Source of the DNA: Daucus carota subsp. sativus
Taxonomy: Eukaryota; Streptophyta; Magnoliopsida; Apiales; Apiaceae
Assembly (NCBI RefSeq): GCF_001625215.2
Contig: NC_030385.2
Coordinates: 41,689,598-41,753,597, forward strand
Reading direction: 5' to 3'
Length of the DNA: 64,000 nucleotides
Every line of letters starts with the position of its first letter. The first letter of the stretch is position 1. Below the pieces are notes generated by a model. The model had not been told where the DNA came from and ran no database searches. It worked only from the letters and a program-made list of their open reading frames with translations. Shown piece by piece: positions 51,285 to 61,500 of this stretch. The position numbers were made by a program, and so were the translations under genes.

Positions 51285-51656
51285 TTGGCAAGTCCAAGTG
51301 CCCTATATATATAATAAAAAATAATATCCTAATGATTTAGGATATCATTTTAATATAACAACTCCGACAATATGTCTTATTATTGTTCCTTATAATTTAA
51401 ATAATAGTATATTTGAATTATTGTTGGAGAGAAGTAAAAAAGAAAGAGAAGAGAGGTGTGTTGGAATTTGAGTAATCTAATATTTTATTGATAGAAATGA
51501 TTTAGGGCATGCACGATTGTGGCTCAAAAATAAGGCATTTGTTAGATGTCCTAGTGTTTTGAGGCACCACTAAAACATTGTTGGAGCACCATTTTACCTC
51601 AAATGCCTTAAATTTTGATTTAGGACATGATTTTAGGGCACTCTTGGACTTGCTCT
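51285..51656. mobile_element. Tourist/PIF-like MITE (family C, copy 1)
   Basis: The left end GGCAAGTCCAAGTGCC and right end GGGCACTCTTGGACTTGCTC are inverted. The interior shares 'ataaaaaataatatcctaa', 'aaaaatgaggcacttgtt'-like and 'caccactaaaacatygttgg' blocks with the element at 54007-54396. TTA follows the right end. It lies just upstream of the GNAT gene. Confidence 0.65.
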
Positions 51657-51811
51657 TACATTTTATCCTAGGGGAATTATCTTGTATATTGTTTTTTCAA
51701 TCTTATTTTCAAAAATACTACCTTATCCAATCTTATTTTCAAATCTCTAAAATATTTTCAAAAATACTACCTTTTTGAAAATATTTTCCAAAAATACGGT
51801 GGTTGCATATG

Positions 51812-51980
51812 CAACCATATATGCAACTACAAATCCTGATTTCCAGTTTCAGTTTTCAAATGTCATTTTCGACCTCATCTTTGGAGTCCAAAGATGAGGT
51901 TTTGACTCCAAAGATGAGGTCGAAAATGACATTTGAAAACTGAAACTGGAAATCAGGATTTGTAGTTGCATATATGGTTG
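51812..51980. repeat. Perfect 77-bp inverted repeat with 15-nt loop
   Basis: The left arm (51812-51888) and right arm (51904-51980) are exact complements by eye, separated by a 15-base loop. A transcript would form a fully paired stem of about 77 bp, much more perfect than plant miRNA precursors, so it would be a candidate source of siRNA. It lies within the Mutator-like element. Confidence 0.85.
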
Positions 51981-52016
51981 CATATGGTTGTATTCAGTTG
52001 CATATGGTTGCATTCA

Positions 52017-52458
52017 GTTGATTCTATTGCAATCTAATGGCCCCGCCAGGGGCACACCATACATCCGTTGCAACTTACAGTTTTCAGTTGCATTTAGCTG
52101 CATATGAGGTTGCATTTAGTTGCCTATGAGGTTGCATTCAGTTGATTCTATTGCAATCTAATGGCCCCGCCATGGGCACCCATACTTCAGTTCGAACTTA
52201 CAGTTTTCAGTTGCATTTAGTTGCATATGAGGTTGCATTTAGTTGCATATGAGGTTGCATTCAGTTGATTCTATTGCAGTCTAATGGCCCCGCCAGGGGC
52301 ACCCATACTTCAGTTGGAACTTACAGTTTTCAGTTGCATTTAGTTGCATATGAGGTTGCGTGCAACCTCATATGCAACGGAAAACTGTAAGTTGCAACTG
52401 ATGTATGGGTGCCCCTGCGGGGCCATTAGATTACAATAGAATCAACTGAATACAACCC
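52017..52458. repeat. Tandem repeat of about 123 bp, three direct copies and one inverted
   Basis: Direct units start at 52017, 52141 and 52264. Each opens 'gttgattctattgcaatcta', carries 'atggccccgcca' and ends in 'gttgcat' words. From about 52359 the order is reversed and complemented ('cctgcggggccattagatta'), giving a large foldback. The units are nearly identical. Confidence 0.85.
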
Positions 52459-52502
52459 ATATGCAACCATATATGCAACTGAATTCCTGATTTCAATAAC
52501 TA

Positions 52503-52506
<4 letters not shown>

Positions 52507-52571
<65 letters not shown>
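52507..52571. repeat. (TA)n microsatellite inside the Mutator-like element
   Basis: A TA run of 65 bp lies between the inverted unit and the right terminal repeat. Confidence 0.95.
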
Positions 52572-52575
<4 letters not shown>

Positions 52576-52781
52576 TCCAATGATGAGGTCGAAAATGACA
52601 TTTGAAATCTGAAACTTGAAATCAGGATTTGTAGTTACATATATGGTTGCATATGCAACCACAGTATTATTGAAAATATTTTAGAGAATGTAGTATTTTT
52701 GAAAATAAGATTGGATAAGGTAGTATTTTTGGAAATAAGATTGAAAACGTGATTATTAATAATAAAAAGCCCTTTATCCTA

Positions 52782-53113
52782 TATATATTGTGGGAGAAAT
52801 TAATCAATTATATATAAATGTATAAATAATTTATTAAATTTGGAAATTTTATAAATAACCGGGATGAATTTCGAGATGTATTAAATATTTTATTTGAAAC
52901 ATATATATTATATTATTGAATTGAAAATATTAAAAAATTCATATTTATTGTATTTTTGTTTATTATAAAAATATTTATTTAATAATAAAAATTTATATAT
53001 CTAATAAAAAATGGTGTGGTGGTAATATTATAACAACCAAAATGATATCTTTAATAATTTAGATAAAACTTAAAATTTAATTAATGTTTGAATGTCGGAA
53101 ATTGTTTTGACAT

Positions 53114-53185
<72 letters not shown>

Positions 53186-53249
53186 CGTTATCTGTAAATT
53201 GAAAATGAATAATAATATCATTTATAAAAACAGATATTAGAGTAACTAA
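52782..53249. repeat. AT-rich spacer with a (TA)n array at 53117-53180
   Basis: Extremely AT-rich sequence between two transposons with a TA run of about 64 bp. Nothing else can be supported. Confidence 0.8.
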
Positions 53250-53666
53250 GAGTATCCCAACCATTGAAACCTCATAGTTAGAAAATGAGTTCACATATTA
53301 AAAATTTTAGCCAAGAGTTTGAAAAACTCAAGTCCAACCATATCCAGCTGTTATTTATAATTTTAGCCAACCTATTATGGATGGCTAAATTTGTCGAAAC
53401 TCTACAAGTCCAGTAGGAAATTTGTAGGAAGATTGCATATCATTTATTACCATATTGAACTCATATATTCTATTTTAACAATTTAAAATATTAATAACAT
53501 ACTATTTTAAATTATAGGCAACTAATATAACCAATACTATTGAAGCAAAATGTCTTACAAGTTCAGCACATTGAAGCAAAATGTCTCACAGATTCAATAA
53601 ATTTTACATAATGTCTTCCGAGTCCTATTTAGTCAACGGTTATAGCCAACGACGTTGGAGAAACTC
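53250..53666. mobile_element. Tourist/PIF-like MITE (family A, copy 2)
   Basis: It is flanked by TAA (53247-53249 and 53667-53669). The ends are GAGTATCCCAACCATTG and ACGTTGGAGAAACTC. It shares most of its interior, in the same order, with the element at 14483-14873, plus a short internal repeat of 'ttgaagcaaaatgtct' (53538 and 53571). Confidence 0.75.
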
Positions 53667-53837
53667 TAATAAGTTACTCATCACCATTCACATCTCATTC
53701 CTGATTTCGCGATAGTATATGAATGAAAACATATATCTTTTTCCGAAAAGGTCATACAATTTGGAAGGTGATAGCTTTTAGATTTTATGATGAATTATCC
53801 ATGTATTTATTTATTGAAAGTTATTTATTAAACAGAT

Positions 53838-54006
53838 ACTCCCTCCGTCCCAGTCTTTTGTATACAAATAGTTGGGACATGGAGACCAAGAAATTATGTA
53901 AGAAATGAGTAAAATTATATGAGAAGTAGATATAATGGTGGGACCTATTTATATTTAATAATAAATTTGAGATAGTGAAGAAAAATAGCGGGTGTAATAG
54001 TGTTTA
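53838..54006. mobile_element. Left part of a Stowaway-type element, probably interrupted
   Basis: TA then CTCCCTCCGTCCCAGTC is a textbook Stowaway left end. The expected right end is not found before the Tourist MITE at 54007. The sequence after that MITE (54400-54510) has a similar character, so the Stowaway may have been split by the later insertion, but its right end could not be confirmed. Confidence 0.5.
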
Positions 54007-54396
54007 GAGCAAGTCCAACAGTGTCCTAGCAAGTGCCATATAAATACAATAAAAAATAGTGTCCTAGCAATTTAAGACATTTTTTTGATACATGAACTCC
54101 AACAACATGCCTTATATGTGTGCCTTATTATTAAACTAATAATTTATTTGAATTAGAATTGGAGGGAAGTGAAAAAGTAAGAGGAGAGAGATGCATTGAA
54201 ATGGTGGGAAGTTAATATTTTAATGAGAAAATTAGTTTAGGACATGTTTAGAAGTGCCTCAAAAATGAGGCACTTGTTGGATGTCTCAGTGGTTCAAGAC
54301 ACCACTAAAACATCGTTGGAGCACATATTTCATCCAACTGACTTACTCGTATATTTTAACTTAGGATATCAATTTAGGACATTGTTGGACTTGCTC
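54007..54396. mobile_element. Tourist/PIF-like MITE (family C, copy 2)
   Basis: The 390-bp element has TTA on both sides (54004-54006 and 54397-54399). The ends are GAGCAAGTCCAACAGTG and ATTGTTGGACTTGCTC. The interior matches the element at 51285-51656. Confidence 0.8.
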
Positions 54397-54657
54397 TTAT
54401 ATTATTATAGAATGAAGATAGTGGAAAAAAGTAGCTGGTCTAATGATGTTTTATATTATAAAAAATTATTATTTTTAGAATGTATATAATTGATGAGACG
54501 TCAAAAAAAGAAACTTTGTACAATTTATGGTAGTGTGAAATTAGCAAAAGAATCAAAGAATAACAATAAAATAAAACTAGTCTGCGAACTTTCCCAAATT
54601 CATCAAATTGAAACCAGATTAGAGTAGTTCCCGTACACGCATACAGATTACAGACTA

Positions 54658-54780
54658 CAGAGAGTGAGGGAGTGTGGGAGAGAGATACAGAGAGAGCCGA
54701 GAGGGAGTGAGAGAGAGACAGAGAGAGCAAGGAGAGAGAGGGAGAGAGGAGGAGAGAGGGAGAGAGAGAGAGAGAAGAGG
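54658..54780. repeat. GA-rich tract in the CASP-like gene leader
   Basis: About 120 bp of GAGAGA-type sequence ends 23 bp before the start codon, so it is probably transcribed as 5' UTR. Such tracts are common near plant start sites and can bind BPC-type GAGA factors; that role is inference. Confidence 0.8.
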
Positions 54781-54802
54781 AGTAATCGGGGGCAAGTAAG
54801 AG

Positions 54803-57683
54803 ATGAGTCGAAGCCACCCATCAGTGCACCCAGTAAACTTTAACGCGCCCCCCTCACCATCAACAATCCCTCTGGATGAAAATGATCTTCAACATAACCC
54901 TCCCACTAGGATTCGTATGAAAGAGCTACAGGGCATGCCTGGTACTTCAACTAGTCTCGCTTTGCGTTCTCTCCAATTCTCTTTCGCCGTCGTCTCTCTC
55001 GCTGTCATGGCCACTACCTCTGACTTCCCCTCCGTTACCGCCTTCCGGTATAAACTCTTACTTCATCTATTTCTACTTTTATATACTCTCGAAATGCTGG
55101 TCTATTCTTCAAGTTAATAAATGAAAAAAATTATCGGCCTCTAAAGTATTCATTTTTTGGGTTTTAACTGCCTGTGTTATTTAATTATGTTTTGCTGAGA
55201 GATTAATAGAAAGGGGTTTTGATGTAGTGGTATTGTTTACATTAAGCTTATCAATGAAGGGGAATATGGGGAAGAAAAATAATTGATGGATTCACAACTA
55301 TAGAAACCCCAAGTTTGTTGGAGTGCCTAAACTGACAAGTGAACCTTTAGCATACGAAACAGTGAGTTGGAAAATTTTGGAAATTAGTATAATTTTGGGA
55401 GCTCTGGACCTGTAGTATCCAGCTGGTACTTTGTCTCCAAGTTTTTCAGGAGGACCTGCAAAATTGTTCCTCCAAGAAGGCGTTGGTTGGATTTGGTATG
55501 GATTTAGCTGTCGGAGCTTGCACACTCATCTATAGACCTTAACCATGGATCTAGACTTAAACACTGGTGCAAGCACTCAGCATCCAAGCTAAGCACATTA
55601 AATTATATTTGATCATAATTCTTAACTTCATAATGATATTTATAGAAACAAGTTGTCGAGCTTGAGAACTGCATAAGAAGAGTCATAAGCATGAGAATGG
55701 TCTTCTTGTCAACTGTGCTATCAGATAGTGTTTTCTTACGCCAATGAGTTTCTTTCATGATAGAAGTTTGGTTTAAAGAAGTTTTTTCTAGGTGGACAAA
55801 GGCGCAAGACCCCCAAGGTCTAGGAGTGAATTATATATGTCAAATTTGCACTCATAGAAGTCAAGTAATGTTATGCAAATGCATAAAATTTACATACAAT
55901 AGATCTAAATTCTGATTGACAATTATGCGAAAATTCATTAACTTGCAAAATTTTAGGTAACACTGATCGGAAATGCCCTGAACAAGGGATATATAATCGA
56001 GCGCGTATTCATTTTATGTTGTTATTTAGAAATATTTATAATTTATTGTAAGGCTTAATTATAGTTACTAAGTATTGGACATATTATACATTTGTATTAC
56101 TAGATTTTTGAAGGAGTTATTTCCTTTATCCATATTAGATAATTATTTGGAAGTATATATTAACTGGAATTTGCTGAAACTTCTTATCAGGCTTTTTTAT
56201 ATATTATCACTATGGCTGCTAATAGTGTGTTATCTAAATTAGGTCTTTTCTTAATATATGTTATCTAGCCAACTCTGGACAAAGTGAATTATTTTGCACA
56301 ATATATATTTAAAATGCTTCAATCCCAGATACCTTGTTGCTGCTGTGAGCTTGCAGACTTTGTGGAGTCTATCACTTGGGGTTGTTGATATATATGCTTT
56401 GTTGGTAAAGCGCTGCTTGAGGAATTCCAGAGTTATCGCCTTGTTCACTATGGGGGATGGGGTAAGAATGGAATTTATGTTTAAACTAGATTGTTGGTTA
56501 TTTGGAAATTTGCATGCCGTTCATTGTAAATTATTTGTTAAATGTTAACCACTGTATTGCTCTGTACGAATAAAAGTTCTTGTTGATTCTGTGCAAAAAA
56601 AATTCTAGTAAATTTTTGTACAGCTCCAGACCTTGGGAGTTTACTCTTTTGCTTTACAAATACAGAGCTTCTGCCTTGCACACTCGACAGGTCTATATAA
56701 TATTACAGTTTAGCAAATCAATAATTTAATAATTATAATCATTAATTAAAATGGAGGATTACTCATAGGCTGGCTGACAACACTTGGGCTTTTATGTTGT
56801 ATTTGGTTCTGTATATAAATAGGATTATTACAATTGTTGTTGTTTAAATTAACAAATTCCTACCATGAATATTTAAAATTCAATTTTTTTGATTCAATTA
56901 ACACCACACTATTGGATTTTTAAGTGTGAGTGTGTTTTTTTTTTTTTTTTTTTTGGGGGGGGGGGGGGGGGGTGTTATTTGTCCGTAAAAAAATTGAATA
57001 CAGTATAAATCTTACATGAAAAAGATTATTTAGATATCTAGGAACCATAAATTGCATTGACTTTATATATAAAAGATTGGCTTGAAATGGCTTTTTATGG
57101 ATGAAGGAACAAGCGTTTGAATATTAATTTAATTGATGTTTCATTTAGAATTGTATTCCGTCCATCCCACCCATTTGTTTACTGTTTTTTCAATGCTTGA
57201 CATGACATGATTGTTTGCATATATGCATTTTTTGGTACAAAATGAATTTGGATTAGGTTCATTAAGCCAGAATTACAGTTCATCGAGTCCAGTTTTTAAG
57301 TCTCCTGTTTATTTTATTTTTTGCCATTTTCGAGGATCAATTCTGGCATTTCAGCTTTTATACTTGCGTATTAGATTCAGATTGGGCAGAGTCCAAGTAT
57401 TTGGGATGAAGAATGCTGTTTATCTCATGTTCTTTTTCTTAGAATGCGTGGACATTTTCAGATCCTAAACCTAAACATTACTCATTTGCAGATTACATGC
57501 ACCCTTACATTTGCGGCAGCATGTGCATCTGCTGGTATAACCATCCTTATTGGTAATGATATTGACAGCTGTGCTCAGAATCATTGTACCCGATTTGAAA
57601 CAGCCACTGCTATGGCCTTCATGAGTTGGTTTGCCGTTTCACCATCCTTTTTCCTGAACTTCTGGTCATTAGCATCTAGGTAA
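54803..57683 (+). CDS. CASPL5A-like: CASP-like membrane protein, subfamily 5A
   Basis: CASP-like proteins are four-pass plasma membrane proteins related to the scaffolds that place the Casparian strip; the 5A members are broadly expressed with poorly known roles. Three exons (54803-55047, 56329-56461 and 57492-57683) give 189 residues with correct phases. Order: Pro-rich cytosolic N terminus ([16 protein letters not shown]), the conserved [17 protein letters not shown] lead-in, TM1 (about 52-72, ending [11 protein letters not shown]), TM2 (about 84-104, [16 protein letters not shown]), TM3 (about 127-148, [19 protein letters not shown]), a loop with the paired cysteines CAQNHC, and TM4 (about 164-185) closing with the family's NFWSLASR end. 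It converges with DCP2, whose stop is 860 bp away. Confidence 0.94.
56935..56972. repeat. T20-G18 homopolymer junction in CASP-like intron 2
   Basis: About 20 T followed by about 18 G. Length is prone to sequencing and assembly error. It lies in intron 2, far from the splice sites. Confidence 0.9.
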
Positions 57684-58539
57684 AGTGAATATTAGGTATA
57701 TCTGCTTGGATCATATTTTTATCCAAAAGTGTTGTTTTGGGTGCTTATTTAGGGGGATAGAGTGAACTGGTAAGTTTGTATATTTTAACTTCTAAGTTTG
57801 TAGTAATTTTATTTCCCTGTAGATGAAAGTTTGTACTTGTAAGATTAAAATTAATCAGTTCTAAGAATCAAGAATAAAATAAAAAAAAAGGGTGACGGAC
57901 GTGGCTAACTGGTAGAAGAACGGTAACAACAACAAGAATTATGACTCAATTGCATTTTGTCATCTAATTTTAATATGATTTAAACTGATGAAAATTGATG
58001 TGAAGTAATACAATTTAAAACTGGAATTTATTCCTAAAATAACAGAAATCAAGAAATATTAGAACACTAATAAAGGACTTACAAAGTAACACTGAGGCAT
58101 ACTCAGCCCGTCTCATATAATATGACCTTCTCATTTTATATGACCTTACTACTTTTTGCACGCCTTTTTAAATAGGTAAAAGAAGTACTTGTAAATAATA
58201 TTCTTTCGTGATTTCTTTTTTGATTAAAATTTAAACTTTAAATTTTTATACAAAATAAAAATTATGAAAAAAATATTATATAAAAGTACATCTATCGAAC
58301 ACATTGAAATACGTGTAAACAGTAAACCGGGACGGAGGGAGTATTATATTAAACATATCTAAATACAGTAAGCTTTTTTAAGTCACTACAAAAGGTTGAA
58401 GCCATAAAAGGAGGGTGAAACTGCAATGTACTACAACAGATTACATATACTGATCAGAATTGGTGCAAGAGCTAAACCTAACCAGATTATGTGCAAATCG
58501 AACACTTCACGATACATAATTACAGTTTTATATGCCAAG
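57684..58539. other. Convergent spacer between the CASP-like and DCP2 genes
   Basis: It holds the two 3' UTRs and a Stowaway MITE (58102-58341). No further gene is seen. Confidence 0.5.
58102..58341. mobile_element. Stowaway-like MITE
   Basis: The 240-bp element is flanked by TA. The left end CTCAGCCCGTCTCATATAA and right end CCGGGACGGAGGGAG are inverted and match the Stowaway consensus. It lies about 200 bp beyond the DCP2 stop codon. Confidence 0.75.
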
Positions 58540-61500
58540 TCAGGATGAGAAGGCTGTTTCCATCGCTTGAAAGATAAGTCCAGTATCAAACCGGAAATTT
58601 CTGAAGCTCCTTCCAGGGCCCATAGCAGAAGATTGAGTATTTGCCTTGGGCTTAACAGCTAGAGATTCCGCAATTGTTGCGCTGCTTCCTGTAGAACTTG
58701 TCTTGGCCTTCCAGACACTAATTCCTTCAGAAGCAGTAATTATTGGTTGATCAGCATATGAATTAGTTGAAAATGGAAATCACAGATAATCCTAGCTTCT
58801 ATCACAAAATATATTATTTCATGAGATTTGTGTGGGTTCACCTCCCGTCAATCACAACATTTTTATTTAGCCAAAAAAAAACACACTCTCGACTTGTAGC
58901 ATAGCACAGATGTTTAGGGTGTGCTATGCACTTTCTAAGCAGCTCTGCAGTAAATAATTTACTTGAGCTAAAACCTTTGAACTATCTTCTTTATATTAGT
59001 TATAAGTGTACCAATCTATTCCAAATATCTCTGATTGGCATTAGCGGTTCACTTGTAGACTGCAGTGCCTTGTTCATTCTTTTCATGCATATGGAGAGAC
59101 AACCAAATGGAAGTAGCTAAATTTCTAACAATATATGTGTAGTTCCATTGGGGCTGAAGGCAGAGATAAGGTTGATGGTTCTATGCATATCGTTTTAGCT
59201 ACTCCCAGGATGCATTTGGTTGACTAGAACAAAATGAATGTGAGAATGACATAAAAAGAAATTCAGTGTAAAATGTTCATATACTCTCTCCATCCGTTCT
59301 GTCCCACAGGTTAGGTTTGATTTTTCTATCAAATTTACCAACTCAAAATTCAAGGTAAGAAACATAATTTGTCATCAGTATTTTATATTTATTATAACAT
59401 CTTTTCGTACAAATGGAAAAGTTAAGAGATGATCAAACAATTCATTCTTTGTTGACAGGCAGTAGTGCAACTTTCTTGAAGAAAAATGTATACGGGGAAG
59501 GAATGAGAAATCACTTATAATGGAAGTAATGAAACAGAAGTCAGTAAACTGGTGGGATTGAGCTCGTCAAGGAGAGAATATTTAAATAATTATGATCAAA
59601 ATGCTCGAAATCCAGACTGCAGAATATTCATTACTCGGAGACTGCAGAATATATAATAATTATATATTTTCAGTATCCAAGAATGAATTAATATGAAAAT
59701 CGAGAGTTTTCCTGGATAGGAGAAAAAGAGTCACTTACCTGCCGCACTGCGCACCCGATACTTGGGGATTCTTGGGTGCAAGAGGGTTCTTAAGGATTCT
59801 TCTCTCACTCAGAACTCACAATTGAGGGAAGATACTGTATATACTTAAAAACTTAATCAATTAAGTCCGTTAAATTGCATTAGTTGTGTTATCAAGTAAT
59901 AAAGACACTAAAGGATAATCTTGACTTAGTTGACTATTTAAATTTCATTTAGAAACACTCTTGATACATATATATAATATATATGTAATACATATAAATT
60001 TAATATATTAATATATGCCGAACCCCCCCGCCCCCCCAAACCGAATCCCCATAATTTTAGATATTCTGAATTCCGTATCCCCATACTACACCCCCACACT
60101 CATGCTTCCTAGAAAAGAACAGTTAAATAGCCAAACGTAAATATATAATATAATCACTCCCACAAATTACATAGAATTTCCTGATTCAGTAATTTTCCAC
60201 CAAAACCTAAACACAAACTTTTTCAAAAAACCAACCTCATTCATGAGGCCGTGTTAACCTAATAACCCAGAAAATATAGTGTTTTGAACAATGAAGATGT
60301 AATCCATTAATTCATCACCATAGATGTCACCGAAAGAAAAAATGAGAACCAAACCTTTCATGGGTGCATTGAGCTTTGGTGCTACAGGGGGTTGATGCGC
60401 TGAAATCCATGACTTCAAAGATCTACAAGGTAATAAATCTTGCATCATTAATCAAGAAGCAAAACCTGTGGAGGAGATTACATGTATTGTTGCATATATA
60501 CTCACGCCAAGAATGGTGAAACCATGTAAAGCTTGAGACCAGTGATCCCGCGGGATATTACATCATTATTAGCTGGTTGAAGATCATCAAGCCGATGCCA
60601 TGCTATTTCCTGCATGTGAGAAAAGAAAAATCACATCCCAGCATAAAAATTTACGGCTATTCAATAAACTATGAATCTAGAGGGGGAACAAGGGCAGGAG
60701 CGGGAGCTGGATGGGGCGGGAGGGGAGGGCAAGAATGAGAGCGAGAGAGAAACATAAGCCACACGTATCTTGCCAAAAGGTGGATTGAATAATATCCACC
60801 AAAAACGTTGAGTCACCACATCAGCCACTTATTTAATTGATACAACTATACGAACACCTAAACATTAAATTCTTGCCAATTCAATCTCCACAATAGATCT
60901 ATCAACTTATCAACTAATCACTGTATCGATCTCTGTCATCTTCCCCACCTACACCATGATAGAGGTATTGATAGGCTTCAAGGGAAGAATCCCAACATAT
61001 TTCATCCAAGACATCCACAGTATACGTCTTCTATGAAGGAGAATACAAATACGACCTCCAGAGACCACAATTGAAAGAAATAATGACTCCTGAATTTCAT
61101 TTTAAATCTGGATCCAAGTCTTTTGTTTGACCTAGACAATTATATTTTAATTTTAATAAGTGATCGCTGTGACATATACACCTTTTTTTGCAACAAACTG
61201 TGTCATGGAAATTGTTCTATGCAGGCAAGTTTCAGCATTGCCTACCAAAACCAGGCTCTTGAAAACTTTTTAATCCTAAGAAATTCTCCTATATTTTACA
61301 TATTAGGAAAAGTTATATTTGCTGGTTATCAAGTGGAACTCCAATATTCAAGTCTTAATAATAAAATCTGACATTTTTTTTAACTTTCTCTGTATCGATT
61401 TGACAATCGTGAACTTCTTTTACAGCAAGCAAAATGGAACTCTACCAATATCGATGGTGTGACTAACCAAAGACAGTGTCAAGTACAATAATTAGTTAGT

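Larger units (their letters stand above)
51671..52772. mobile_element. Non-autonomous Mutator-like element with long inverted repeats
   Basis: The 1102-bp element is flanked by an exact 9-bp duplication, TTTATCCTA (51662-51670 and 52773-52781), the length typical of Mutator transposition. The ends begin GGG and share an inverted block around 'caatcttattttcaaaaata'. Inside are a perfect 77-bp hairpin, three direct copies of a unit of about 123 bp plus one inverted copy, and a (TA)n run. There is no transposase. A third copy of the hairpin arm sits near the right end (52578-52660). Confidence 0.85.

Noticed and set aside
51812-51980. Perfect hairpin as a miRNA precursor
   Set aside because: It is too long and perfectly paired and sits inside a Mutator-like element; siRNA-type or inert foldback is more likely.
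54440-54817. Minus-strand Ser/Leu-rich frame
   Set aside because: Reads through the GA-rich leader of the CASP-like gene on the opposite strand.
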